Source of the DNA: Solenopsis invicta
Lineage: Eukaryota; Arthropoda; Insecta; Hymenoptera; Formicidae
Assembly (NCBI RefSeq): GCF_016802725.1
Contig: NC_052669.1
Span: 17,947,770-18,011,769 of the forward strand
Length of the DNA: 64,000 nt
Direction: 5' to 3'
Shown: positions 43,622-54,130 of the stretch, piece after piece
How the letters are laid out: each line of letters opens with the position of its first letter
How positions within the stretch are numbered: the first letter of the stretch is position 1
Notes under the pieces: model-generated
The model's input: the letters and a program-made list of their open reading frames with translations, nothing else
Databases searched by the model: none
What the model was told of the DNA's origin: nothing
Translations under genes and position numbers: made by a program

Positions 43622-43840
43622 CAACCATAAATAAACTGACTATGATGGAAGCTACTACGCAAAGTTTGGCCTTCTTCGCAGCTGGCTTGGAAACTTCCGC
43701 GTCGACAATAACATTCGCTTTATACCAGTTAGCTCAACACCATGATATACAAAACAAACTTCCTAATGAAATCGACGAAGTTTTAGAAGAGCATGGTGAT
43801 CTAACCTATGATCTAACCTCTAAACGACATGTGTCGTATT
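43622..43840 (+). pseudogene. cytochrome P450 I-helix exon (CYP6-like)
   Basis: After a good acceptor (TTTTTTTATCCGCAG, ending 43621) the frame reads KLTMMEATTQSLAFFAAGLE, TSASTITFALYQLAQHHDIQ and NKLPNEIDEVLEEHGDLTYD. AGLETS corresponds to the AGxET oxygen-binding motif in the I helix. The exon loses similarity just before the 43843 MITE, where the K-helix ExxR region should follow. No such region, nor the heme-binding loop, is in the window. It is most likely the remains of a gene broken by insertion and deletion; together with 42684-43290 it marks a former P450 locus. Confidence 0.75.
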
Positions 43841-43842
43841 CC

Positions 43843-44037
43843 GGGACCGGGGTCCGGGAATAAAGTTGGAATTTGTACTTAGATAGAAGACTCACGAGTG
43901 CGATTTTTGTTTGCAAGTAGCCAAATCGCATACCTGAAAATCAAAGATATGCGATTTGGCTACTTACAAACGAAAGTAGCACTCGTGAGTCTTCTGTCAA
44001 AATACAAATTCCAACTTTATTCCCGGACCCCGATCCC
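43843..44037. mobile_element. foldback MITE A, 195 bp
   Basis: Nearly a perfect palindrome. The arms begin GGGACCGGGGTCCGGGAATA and end in the mirror. They meet near 43935 around GCGATTTGGCTACTT. It shares arms with the interrupted copy at 44222-47417. Confidence 0.85.
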
Positions 44038-44038
44038 A

Positions 44039-44220
44039 CTTAGTTTTAACGAGAGATGTTTAGTTCTCGAAGCGAAAAGTGGTGTACATCTTATTATCGA
44101 ACCACGATAAAGTTCTTAAATTCTTGCTTGTGCAAAAATTTTAGGACTTCATCGTGGTTTGATAATAAGATGTACACCAGTTTTCGCTTCGAGAACTAAA
44201 CATCTCTCGTTGAAACTAAG
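44039..44220. mobile_element. foldback repeat between two MITE copies, 182 bp
   Basis: Arms CTTAGTTTTAACGAGAGATG and the mirror CATCTCTCGTTGAAACTAAG continue inward through CTCGAAGCGAAAA and GTGTACATCTTATTATC. It lies between MITE A and its sister copy with almost no spacer. Confidence 0.8.
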
Positions 44221-44292
44221 CGGCACCGGGGTCCGAGAGTGAAGTTGAAATTTATACTTTGATAAAAGACTCACGAGTGCTACTTTCGTTTG

Positions 44293-44533
44293 TGTAGAGA
44301 TGTCGGAATGTATTTGTGTAATATTCTCTATTTCGAAATGTGCGCTCTCTCTCTCTTCGTTGTATCGCGACTCAGTCGTTCGGCTTGCTCCAAAATATTA
44401 TTCGCCCCGAAAGTCAGTGCGAGCATAGCCGCGACCGAGAAAGGATCGCAGTAGGAAATAAAGCCACATTCAAATCTCAAAGACGTTGCTTCCCTTCACC
44501 ACACATCGCCTTACAGAAATAAAATATCCAACA
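44293..44533 (+). repeat. copia 5' LTR
   Basis: 241 bp, TG...CA. It is identical to the 3' LTR in its last 150 bases or so and carries all the differences in the first 90. Confidence 0.95.
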
Positions 44534-44547
44534 GGTTATGGGCCCAG
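44534..44547 (+). other. primer binding site, half-tRNA type
   Basis: GGTTATGGGCCCAG lies directly after the LTR. It is complementary to the anticodon stem-loop of initiator tRNA-Met, as known for copia and Ty5, which prime from an internal tRNA cut rather than from its 3' end. Confidence 0.8.
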
Positions 44548-44624
44548 GCCCCGTGTGTGCAAGGGAAGATAACTCAAAGTAAAAGTTATTGTGAGAAACA
44601 AGTGACAGTGCCGTATATATCAAG

Positions 44625-45479
44625 ATGCAGAGTAGTATCCAGCATATCGAAAAATTAGTCGACGGAAATTACGAAGTATGGAAAATGCAGATGAAGAGCA
44701 TTTAAGTATACAACGACTTGTGGGAATATGCAAGCGGAAAATTAGTAAAATCAGAGGAAGCGCAAAGTAAAGCGGCTTGGATAATAAAAGATGAGAAGGC
44801 GTTCGCACTCATTACTTTAAGCTTATCAAAGGCAGAACTCGGTCATATAAGAAAAGCGATTACGTCTAAACAAGCATGGGATGAATTGGCGAGAATCCAC
44901 AATTCTAGAGGTCCAGTGAGAAAAGCAGTGTTGTACAGACAACTGTATAATTTGAAAAAGGATCCGTCTGAATCAATGTCGCAGTACATAAACAATTTCC
45001 AAGAGAAGATCAATCTGTTGGAGGATGCAGAGATACAAATTCCGTCGGAGTTGCAATCAATTATGCTACTAAGTAGTCTGCCCGAGGATTATGAAAATTT
45101 CTGCGTGGCAATAGAATCGAGGGACCAAATTCCAACGGTCGACTTGATCAAAGGAAAATTAATAGAAGAAGAGGCAAGGCGACAAGGACAAGAAATGAAA
45201 GAAAACGGAGCAACAACAGCACTGGTATCACGAAATGGTCAAACCAAGGGATCATCCACACATACAAACAAAGGCCCGGTAAGGAGCGAGCAGGACAGGA
45301 GGAAGTTCAACGGAAACTGTTTTAATTGTGGTAAATATGGACATCCAGCCTCTCGCTGCCGTCTCCCGAAGAGAGAAGGAGGTAAGGCCAAGCATGCTGA
45401 AAATGTAAAAGACAATGACGGAGAAGATTCCTTGATCACGATCTCGGCGTTAACTTGTTCGGCAGAAAAGAATGTATAG
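44625..45479 (+). pseudogene. copia gag, two in-frame stops
   Basis: ATG at 44625 (MQSSIQHIEKLVDGNYEVWK). A TAA at 44703-44705 interrupts codon 27. The frame then runs through EYASGKL, AWIIKDEKAFALITLSLSK, QYINNFQEKINLLEDAE and ILLSSLPEDYENF-like motifs of the UBN2/copia gag family. It ends with a CCHC zinc knuckle (CFNCGKYGHPASRC). A TAG at 45477-45479 lies just before the protease motif and would end translation of the polyprotein. The capsid and nucleocapsid functions are therefore lost in this copy. Confidence 0.9.
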
Positions 45480-46560
45480 TATTTAGATAGCGGCACAACG
45501 TCGTATATGTGTAATAATCGCCGCGCGTTTGAAACGTTGTCCGACGGGCCGTCGGGTAACATAAGTACAACCGAAAAAGAAAATGTTGTATCGCAGGGAA
45601 TAGGAACTGTGCGTATACATGTAATGTTACAAGGTAGGATAAAATCAATAAAACTGACAAATGTATTATTTGTGCGCGAATTGAGAAGCAATTTATTATC
45701 AGTCCCCGCGATAACCGAGAAAAATTACGAAGTAAAATTCACAGAGGATAAAGCGTATATCACTAGACCGGATAAGTCGTTAGTTTGTATCGCAATCAAA
45801 AGAAATTACATGTATGTACTTAAACAAGTAGCGAGCCACGAGGCTTTCAGCGTTCAGGATAAACATGAGTTAAAATTAAAGTTATGGCATGAAAGATATG
45901 GCCACTTAAATTACAATGATTTAAACGAATTAGCCCGCAAGAAGAGAGTTTATGGAATAGATATATCGCCGAAAAATTCAAGGTTACCATGCGAAATATG
46001 CGATCAAACCAAGTTACACACGTTACCCTTCGCAGAAGGCATTCGAGCGAAATCAATATTAGAACTCGTACACACAGACATTTGCGGGCCCATAGATGTA
46101 AGGTCAAATGGGGGAGCACGTTATTTTGCAACTTTTATCGATGACAAAACGCGATATATGGAAGTAGTGTTTTTGAAGTCGCGTAGTGACATCTTAACGG
46201 AATTCAAAAAGTATCAATTACGTGTCGAAAGAGAAACTGGTCGAAAGATAATAAAATTACGTAGCGACAACGCAAAAGAATATATTAGTAAAGAATTCGA
46301 TAATTATTTAGAAAGCCAAGGCATCAAGAGACAGTTATCAGTTGCATATACGCCGCAGCAAAACGGTGTCGCGGAACGCGCGAATAGGACGATCGTCGAA
46401 ATGGCGCGCGCAATGTTAATAAATTCAAATGTACCCAAAAGCCTGTGGGCCGAAGCTGTCAACACAGCAGTGTTCCTACGGAATAGATGCCCGTCAAAAG
46501 CAAACGACGGTCAAACTCCGTATGAGTTATGGTTAAACAGGAAAACCATTGCGCGCATTC
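45480..46560 (+). pseudogene. copia protease and integrase
   Basis: Same frame as gag. It starts YLDSGTTSYMC (protease active site DSG). The pre-integrase HHCC finger follows (LWHERYGHLN...CEICDQTK). The integrase core has TDICGPIDV, LRSDNAKEY and QNGVAERANRT, giving the catalytic D, D and E. At about 46545 the integrase joins directly to the RNase H region in another frame, so the C-terminal integrase part and all of the RT are deleted. Confidence 0.9.
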
Positions 46561-47010
46561 ACGGACGCGGATTGGGCCGGTGATCAAGATGATCGCAAAT
46601 CGGGGGATGTACATATATTAGCCGACGGACCGATAAGCTGGTTTTCTAAAAAACAAGGATCGGTTGCGGTTTCAACGATGGAAGCTGAATACATGGCTCT
46701 CTCGGAAGCCACAAAGGAAACAATACATTTACGAAGATTAATCAAAGAAATGTACGGCAATCAATACGTACAGAAACCGACGGACATATTATGCGATAAT
46801 CAGAGTGCGATTGTACTTAGTAAGGAAAATATGCTTCACCAAAGAAGTAAGCACATCGAAATAAGGTATCATTTTTCTAGAGATGCCCAAACTCAAGGGT
46901 TAATTAATGTAGAATTTATTCCTACAGATAAAAACGTTGCAGATATTTTAACAAAATCTTTGGTGAAGGATAAGCACTTAAACTGCATTCAGTCATTAAA
47001 CTTAGCATAG
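46550..47010 (+). pseudogene. copia RNase H
   Basis: Frame shifted by one relative to the integrase. It reads AFTDADWAGDQDDRKSG, ISWFSKKQGSVAVSTMEAE, ILCDNQSAIVLS, RSKHIEIRYHF and NVADILTKSL, the complete copia RNase H set with the catalytic D, E and D. A few residues normally present after RK(S) appear lost. The stop is at 47008-47010, and the polypurine tract (GAAAGGGGGAG) directly precedes the 3' LTR. Confidence 0.9.
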
Positions 47011-47047
47011 TAAATTAATGCATGTGGACGCATTTTGAAAGGGGGAG

Positions 47048-47288
47048 TGTAGAGATATCGGAATGTATCTCTATAATATTCTCTCTATTTTGAAATGTGC
47101 GCTCTCTCTCCTCGCTGTATCGTGACTCAGTCGTTCGGCTTGCTCCAAAATATTATTCGCCCCGAAAGTCAGTGCGAGCATAGCCGCGACCGAGAAAGGA
47201 TCGCAGTAGGAAATAAAGCCACATTCAAATCTCAAAGACGTTGCTTCCCTTCACCACACATCGCCTTACAGAAATAAAATATCCAACA
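47048..47288 (+). repeat. copia 3' LTR
   Basis: 241 bp, starts TGTAGAGATATCGG and ends ATCCAACA. About ten differences from the 5' LTR, all in the first 90 bp. Confidence 0.95.
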
Positions 47289-47417
47289 GTTTGTAAGTAG
47301 CCAAATCGTATATCTTTGATTTTCAGGTATGCGATTTGGCTACTTACAAACAAAAATCGCACTCGTGAATCTTCTATCGAAGTACAAATTCCAACTTTAT
47401 TCCCGGACCCCGATCCC

Positions 47418-48996
47418 GGAATGAAGTTAGAATTACTAATGATTGATAATTGCAAAGCATTTACATAAATGACTTTGCAAAAATTTTTCACTTATTATTT
47501 AAAGAATATTTATTGATTCTTTTAATACAATATATGAAAATTACAATACAAAAATTGTACAAAGTTAAAACAATGATTAAATAATTTAAAAATATTTTTA
47601 TGAAAGTGTAAGACAGAGAAGAAATAGAGGAAAGAATGATAGTTGAATTATATCATATATATATATATATATATATATGAATTATATCATATATATATAT
47701 ATATATATATATCAAAAAGAAATCAAATAATAAGACAAATCTATTTTTTAATGTATATTGGTTCTGTGGTATAAACATTGGTTGACTTACGAAAAAACTA
47801 ATCACCATTTTAAAATAACGCTTTTATTAAAATTTAATAATTACTTTAATAATAATAAATTTTTTTAATAGGATTATATTTTATCAATACATCATATATA
47901 AGGTTATATTTTACATTACACGTAAAATCATATTTTTAATAAATTAATTATAACATGTAAATATTGTAAAGAATACATATCTATATAAAAAACAATATTT
48001 CTTTTTTTATTTCATATAAACTTAAATTATAAATAAAACAAAAAATTTATTGCACAAAATAAAATTATATAATTTAATAAAAATAATGTAATACTTTTTA
48101 TTTTATTAATACTTTTCGTTTCAATAATACTTTTAATAATGTAATACTTTGTATTTTAAAATACTTCAAAGCTACATTTAATTATTAATATTCTGAATAT
48201 GTATTAGGTGATTGTACGATCTCCGTGGAGGATTTATTATATTATCATTGTTGTAAATATGTTAATAAATGTATTGGTGGATAAAGAAAAATCTCATAAA
48301 TATTGATTTATTTACCTTTATTCCATTTTATAATAAGAATCCGCAAGAGAACAAAATAGAAATTTTTCAATCTCACGGAAATTTCAGAGACATAAGTAAT
48401 AAAAAAGAAAACAAAATTGCAAAAACGTGTTAATAAACATAGAAAAAAGATGTTAGAAATAAAAATAAAAAGAAAGTGAAATACAGAAAAAGAAATATAT
48501 GAAGGTTATTCAAAAATAATATTCAAAACCTTTACCAAAAATAAAAAATATGAAATATGAAATTTGCATGTAAAAATTTTCTTAAAAGGTTCGTGTAAAT
48601 TCGAATTATCAATTTACGTTTAACATCAAAATGAGAATTAATCTCGAACCAAAAAGATTAATCGCTGTATTTATCAATTGTCATATAACAATCCATAGTG
48701 ATCGTTTAAGCGGGAAATGAACTTAATTTTTTCACCACATGATTTTGCTTGATATTGTAACGAGTTTATTCACATTGTCGTAAGTACAGTCACCGTGACA
48801 AACACGCATATAGCCACTCGCCGATGTACGTCGTTACATCGTCGACAAGCGCGCGTATTTTTATCTCGACAACGCTTAAGGGCAGCCGTCCTGAATCTGA
48901 AGACGTCACCGTGGAGCGACTATCCTGCGTCTTGACCTTTTATTTGATCTTCGACTTGAAATGGAGCGAAAGACGGTTTGTATACTACCAAACTTG
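47418..48996. other. AT-rich non-coding stretch with TA microsatellites
   Basis: No gene. Two TA runs lie at 47655-47679 and 47693-47712. A GC-richer patch at 48780-48920 has no recognised content. Confidence 0.4.
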
Positions 48997-49055
48997 TACT
49001 CTCTAAATCTGAATCAGTGAAAAAGTCACTGATTGAATCAGTAACGCCATATATA

Positions 49056-49197
49056 GAGTGCTTTCCAGCTACGACACAAGTCGACACTGTGTAACACAGT
49101 GTCCATTAGTGTAAGAGAGAAAATTTTAGTTGTCTTAAACACACTAATGGGCACTGTGTTACACATTGTCGACTTGTATCGTAGCTGGAAAGCACTC
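49056..49197. mobile_element. 142-bp palindromic MITE
   Basis: Arms start GAGTGCTTTCCAGCTACGA and end in the mirror. The inverted similarity spans about 55 bp per arm, through AAGTCGACA and TGTGTAACACAGTG. Confidence 0.85.
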
Positions 49198-50188
49198 ATC
49201 ATTAATGAATCAGTTAAACGGAGCCGAATTCGCTATGCAAATAGCGAGACTGATGTGACACACTGATTTGCCAGCGGTTATGTCGTCAATCACTTATTTA
49301 TTAGTGACTTCAGAATAACGCCCTTGTCCACGCATTTATTATTATATTACTTATAATAAAATGACGATTTAATAGATTTATGTGTTCATTGAAATCATCA
49401 TGTAAGATATTACACATATTTTGAGATTCAAATTCGCGCATTTTTTGCATGTACATCTAGTAACAAAACATATTTATATCATTACATTTTGTGATAGGAC
49501 AAGTTTGCTAATCTATAAAACAGTTGTCAACTTTAACAATTATATCTCGGTTCGGGGGGCAGAGCAATGCTTATTTCTGTCAGATTTTTTTGTTTCGTAT
49601 AAAAAAAACGCGTCGAATTTATGTATTATAATTTTATCGAAATTGGAGGCTTCTATACTGTATAATTATTGACAATACATAAGTGCTTCATTATGCACGT
49701 AATATGTTCAAAGTTGTGTATCTCAATACTCATTCAATGTATTTAAGATATTTTTTCAATATTAAAAGATTAGCTATAGCTTATATTATAAATTGTTCGC
49801 CAGAAGAAGAAAAAAATATTAGATCCGAAAAAAATATTAGATCTTACAAAAGACAAACTTGCTGCTAATGCTTTTTTAGGTGAGCATATTCTGAATAAGC
49901 GAACATATTCTGCATAAGTGAGCCAATATTTTTTATTCAGAGGGCTTTTGTATAATATTTTTTATAGTTATAATCATATACTTGATTTTTATCATATTTT
50001 ATCATTTTTTTTCTCCAAAAAAGAGGTCATTAAAATTTTTTATGACTTTCTGTTAAGAAAATCTTTTTTATTTTTAGATGAAATTTACTCGGTACTATCT
50101 CTCTTAGATGAATTTATCGAGTAACATTGTTTAACTAAATTTCGGTATCAAAAAGCAGCATTTTATTGCAGCATTTTATAAAAGGTAA

Positions 50189-50378
50189 AATGAATCGTTT
50201 AAATTGTTATAAGTGTCACCGTAATGTTCGCAATAGATTGAATGGTTTAACGCGGTATTTACAAGATTATCATGGACTTACAATTTATCGAGGAATAGAG
50301 AACGGTTTTGAATGTAATCAAGATGGATGTCGTCGAAAATTGTTGCTTACGCCACACAATACAGACCAGATATTATAA
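50189..50378 (+). pseudogene. C2H2-like zinc-finger transposase fragment
   Basis: The frame reads MNRLNCYKCHRNVRNRLNGL, YLQDYHGL and FECNQDGCRRKLLLTPHN. A C..C...H / C....C pattern like this is seen at the N-terminus of the transposase at 37686 and of the relic near 14700. Nothing downstream could be assigned, so this is a short remnant. Confidence 0.45.
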
Positions 50379-51256
50379 AGAAAGACCTTCCTCTTAATGA
50401 TGGTGAGTGTTTTAGAATAATAAAAATTGTTTCTACTTACTGACGTTAAATGATGTATATAAAATTTGTATATAAAATTTGTATTTAAAATTCATATCAA
50501 AAATTATTATTGAGCACTAAGATCCGCTTTCAATTAGTGTTGATACACTTCCTGAACATAATAGGTTATTGTTATAACAAAACGTAAAATTTTTTTAATT
50601 ATGCGCGTCTTTTTCTTTTTATTAGATCCTTATTTAGGAGCTCTAATTGTTCTGAATCTGCTTTTGCCTTTGTCAAATTGTTCACGAAAGACACGATACA
50701 CAACGACAAAAAAATACTAAGAAAAAAGTGAGTGGTTCTGTCATTTTCTTTCATTTTACACAGATGTTAACAATGTTTTTAAAGATAATTTCACACATCC
50801 TTTTTATTTCAGTTGTGCAATAAAGAAAATAACAGTACTTTTAATGTCAAAGTACCAAATTCCAATCTAATTAAAATTTTTCCGGTATGTATGTTTAAAA
50901 TTTTTTTATGTCATTATATATTTAGGATAAAGAAGGGGCGTACATTAATAATTATTATATATACATCTTTGTTCTATAGGAAAGGACAAATCTTCCTTAT
51001 ACCGAACAAAATTTAAGGGCTGAGGCGAAAGGTAACATGCAGCCCTATTTTATGTGCATCCAAGGTCGACAAATGACTACTTTTTTGTCCGCATTGAGCA
51101 ACTTTGGTCGCAGCATTTGATCTTTTACGTAAAACATATAAAAACACTCCACATTTTATATCCAGTTTCACCTTAACATTTTTATAATTTTGTTGAAAGT
51201 TTTATTTATGAAATAAATAATAATTCATTAAATACTGTTTCTTCTCTCGTTACCTA

Positions 51257-51323
51257 TTAATATTTGCAACGCTGAAGAATCCACCAATTAGGAGGGTGGA
51301 TTTTTCAACGTTGCAAATATTAA
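51257..51323. repeat. short palindrome
   Basis: ATTAATATTTGCAACGCTGA and CCACC are mirrored by GGTGG and TTTTCAACGTTGCAAATATTAA-like sequence. It can form a hairpin with about 28-bp arms. Confidence 0.7.
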
Positions 51324-51589
51324 GAGTAAACTTATCTCTTATATGTATATGCCAAATATAATATGTATATTAATATATTAATATATATTATTAAAATTTC
51401 GTTCAAATAACAAAAATATATATACTCGTATATGTCAATTATATTATTTTTAACTACTTGTCACTCTGCTTTGCAATTTTATAATGTGCTACTAATATTA
51501 CAATAATGTATTAATAATATCACAATAAAAACTGATTCACTTAATTCACTTATACAACTTGATATTTGGTATTTGGTAATTTAAAAAAA

Positions 51590-51927
51590 TTTACTTATTG
51601 ATTATTAAATTTATTGCGCTAATAATAGGATTAGCTATTACAACAAATCTATATAGCAAGTATAGATGGCTAATATTTTTTGCAGATAGTTACAATTTTA
51701 ATAGCAACACCTTTAATTTGTTGAAATTTGGCTATAAAACTTATTAAATACATAATATACTTGATAAGTATTATTAAGTTTAGCCAGATTTTAATAAAAT
51801 ATTTTGCTACTGTTGTAAAAGTATAGCTCAGACTGCAAAAAATACTAGCTACCAATATTTACAACTAGATTTACTGTAACAGCTAATCCTATTTTATGCG
51901 CAGTAAATTCATTAATCAATAAGTAAA
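51590..51927. mobile_element. 338-bp MITE
   Basis: The left arm TTTACTTATTGATTATTAAA through AATAGGATTAGCT is mirrored at 51877-51927. The interior has further short inverted copies around TACTAGCTACCAATATT. Confidence 0.75.
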
Positions 51928-52377
51928 CTTTTCACTAATTTAATTAACATACTATCACTGATTCATTCAGTGCTTAATGTTTCATTGATTCATCAGTTGA
52001 ATTTCACTGATTACCAGTGGCATACTTGGGATTGATGCCTTTAGTGAATAGTCACTGATAATAAGTGATTATACAGAGATTCAGATTTAGAGAGTAATGT
52101 AACTTGCGAATTCACGATTCACACGTAGAAAAAGCGTAATTTCTAATACTCGTGTGCTCTGGTCCGTGGTCAAGAGCGTAATGAGTAGACGCGGACTCAG
52201 GACAAGCAATATCGGCATCAAATTGCGTTTTTTATCAAAAGATGGCCGCGTGGTAACAGGGACTCGAGATCTTTTTTTGAAGTATCCGGATTTTCCTTTT
52301 GTTTTATCGTGTGCCGTGTCGTCCATTGTCTACTCTCCGTAATGCATGCATACATCCGCGCGCGCGTATGTGATGTA

Positions 52378-52570
52378 CAGTTATGAGCTAAAAGGTTTTT
52401 AGCTTTGCAACATATTTTCTTCGATGGTTTTTGGAATATAAACTTGCTCATTAATCGGCGAACGTAATTGGTTGGATCCACATGGGAGAACCAATTACGT
52501 TCGATGAGCAAGTCTACATTCCAAAAACCATCGAAGAAAATGTGTTGCAATCTCTTTTAGCTCATGACTG
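52378..52570. mobile_element. 193-bp palindromic MITE, TA-flanked (mariner-like ends)
   Basis: Ends CAGTTATGAGCTAAAAG and CTTTTAGCTCATGACTG with TA on both sides. The arms continue through TTCTTCGATGGTTTTTGGAA and ACGTAATTGGTT. Ends and target site fit Tc1/mariner. Confidence 0.85.
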
Positions 52571-52753
52571 TAGGCCTCGCTTCGTTACAGTGATTACTAA
52601 AATTATAGCTACCACCAGCATTATTTGATTTTTATTCTAGTGAAAACGAAATTCGCAGTGTAAGTCGAAGGGGTGAGCAAAAGAAGCGTGATAAAATTTT
52701 TAATAAGCGTAAATTCAAGAAATACCGTTTTTATATTTTTGTTATTCCTCTTA

Positions 52754-52918
52754 GGGAGAATTCACACCTTAACAGAAAAGCAGAAAGCAGAAGAGTAAAG
52801 ACCGAGTTTATGCTATAAATAGTACATTTCTTTTTCTGCAAATGTATTATCAGCGCGAGTTCTGATTGGCTTTCTGCTCTTCTGCTTTCTGCTTTTCTGT
52901 CAAGGTCTGAATTCTCCC
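52754..52918. mobile_element. 165-bp MITE with TTA duplication (Harbinger-like)
   Basis: Ends GGGAGAATTCACACCTTAAC and the mirror. TTA lies on both sides (52751-52753, 52919-52921). The arms continue through AGAAAAGCAGAAAGCAGAAG. Confidence 0.85.
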
Positions 52919-52921
52919 TTA

Positions 52922-53857
52922 CCAATTTGATTTACATATGTTTCAATTTTATTTTCGCTAAGTTGAAATCAGAATTAGCGTTACTCAAGATACACTTCAC
53001 TAGTGCTTGCCGGTCGGATCTTGCACATCGTGTGTGATCTACGTGATTTTTCAAATTTATATTTTCTATTTACATATAAATGATACATTCATGTTAATTA
53101 AGATACATATATCTTTTTAAGAATAAAATTAAAATATATTATGCATTTACCTTAATTGAGATAAATTATCTCTTTTTAGGAATGTGATTACTTAATTCTC
53201 AGCTCCAATTTAAAACTATGTCAAATTCTATTGAATGTAACATATTGCTTCTAATTTAATATTTTTAATAATTTGAGATTTAAAATTTTCTCAAACTTTT
53301 ATAATATTATTTTAGTTAAAATTCCTTTTTTCACCCAATATGGTGAGCAAAACTGCGATATTTGATCAGCCAAAAGTGGCACCGACACCTGAAACGTGCA
53401 ATCGGTGTCCCAGCCGAAATCGCTGTACGTTTTTATCCGTCTTGTGCAAGGTTAATTTATATTGTAACATTTCAGCAAAAATTATCAAAAACAGAATATT
53501 ATTAGTCAGTCAGTCGGTTTTACGATCTGTCAACAAGTTCGTTCCTCCTTTCTCGTCATGAACGCAGGAATGTATATTAATTTTGAAATAGAGGAACCAC
53601 AGACTTAAGTTATAACTATGTATACATAGTTTATACATAGAAAAGTAACATTACATATAATAATTGTAATAGATTAGTTATATATAAAGAAAAAGCGCAA
53701 TTAATCAAATTAATCTTTATTTAATTTGTTTGATAAATGGTGCAGTTTTTATCAAACTTTTATACATCTATGTATAAGTCACAAACTCTTTAATGCAACA
53801 TAATAAAAATATAAATTGACACAAATTTCTTCAATTGTATAAAGGATATAGTGTAAA
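52922..53857. other. mostly non-coding; one possible small exon
   Basis: An ATG at 53340 opens a frame with two CxxC-like pairs (ETCNRCPSRNRC) ending at a GT near 53449. I recognise no family and give it little weight. The rest is AT-rich. Confidence 0.25.
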
Positions 53858-53977
53858 GAAGAAGAGGGTATTATGGCTACTTTGGACAATATGGTTACCC
53901 CTACTATTTCCGTTATTAGATGACGTATTCTAATAATTGCTTATGGAGTTATTCGTTTAGTAGCTCGCCGTTTTTTA
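53858..53977 (+). mobile_element. end fragment of the GGAGAAGAGGG MITE
   Basis: About 115 bp match the reverse complement of 60987-61105, the right end of the insertion at 60218-61105. It is cut exactly where the CCCAGACAGCACC end begins. Confidence 0.8.
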
Positions 53978-54130
53978 CCCAGACAGCACCGGACATTCAT
54001 TGGACGTTCAGTTTTGGTTTCGATTTGGTCCAAACGTCCATGGACTTAATACGAATGTTTTAAAAACGTACATTATTCAACGTACAAAGTATGTTTACAT
54101 TTGGACATTTTAAAAATGTCTATCTTATGC
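53978..54130. mobile_element. left end of a second CCCA...AGCACC transposon
   Basis: It starts CCCAGACAGCACCGGACATT. GGACATTC, GGACGTTC, AACGTCC and TGGACATTTT words then repeat up to about 54120, resembling the GGACRTCC subterminal repeats of the 18312-30907 transposon. The preceding TTA and the cut MITE fragment fix this border. The Transposase_21-like relic at 59843-62785 probably belongs to this element. No right end is seen in the window. Confidence 0.65.

Larger units (their letters stand above)
44293..47288 (+). mobile_element. Ty1/copia element, LTRs and TSD complete, RT deleted
   Basis: Two 241-bp LTRs starting TGTAGAGAT and ending ATCCAACA enclose 2.5 kb of coding sequence. The element is flanked by GTTTG on both sides (44288-44292, 47289-47293). 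It has a primer site, gag, protease, integrase and RNase H in copia order. The whole reverse transcriptase is missing, so the length is 2996 bp rather than about 5 kb. It inserted into a foldback MITE. Confidence 0.95.
44222..47417. mobile_element. foldback MITE A', second copy, split by copia
   Basis: Two parts, 44222-44292 and 47289-47417, join to a copy of MITE A once the copia element and one GTTTG are removed. The left part is more diverged (GCACCGGGGTCCGAGAGTGA). Confidence 0.85.
48999..52094. mobile_element. 3.1 kb element, CTCTCTAAATCTGAATC ends, TA flanks
   Basis: The first 17 bases CTCTCTAAATCTGAATC are mirrored exactly at the right end, with TA on both sides (48997-48998, 52095-52096). 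Both ends are followed by repeated TCAGTGA, CACTGATT and AATCAGT words (49012-49050, 49200-49310 and 51955-52075). It contains no intact gene, only a zinc-finger fragment (50189-50378) and nested MITEs. Confidence 0.75.

Noticed and set aside
45239..45691. 150-codon minus-strand frame across copia gag and protease
   Set aside because: It lies wholly opposite recognised copia coding sequence.
52154..52342. Overlapping frames on both strands around 52.1-52.5 kb
   Set aside because: They run into the palindromic MITE at 52378-52570 and show no family motif.
53340..53449. Small exon with cysteine pairs (ETCNRCPSRNRC)
   Set aside because: Too short to assign, no partner exon found; mentioned only as a possibility.
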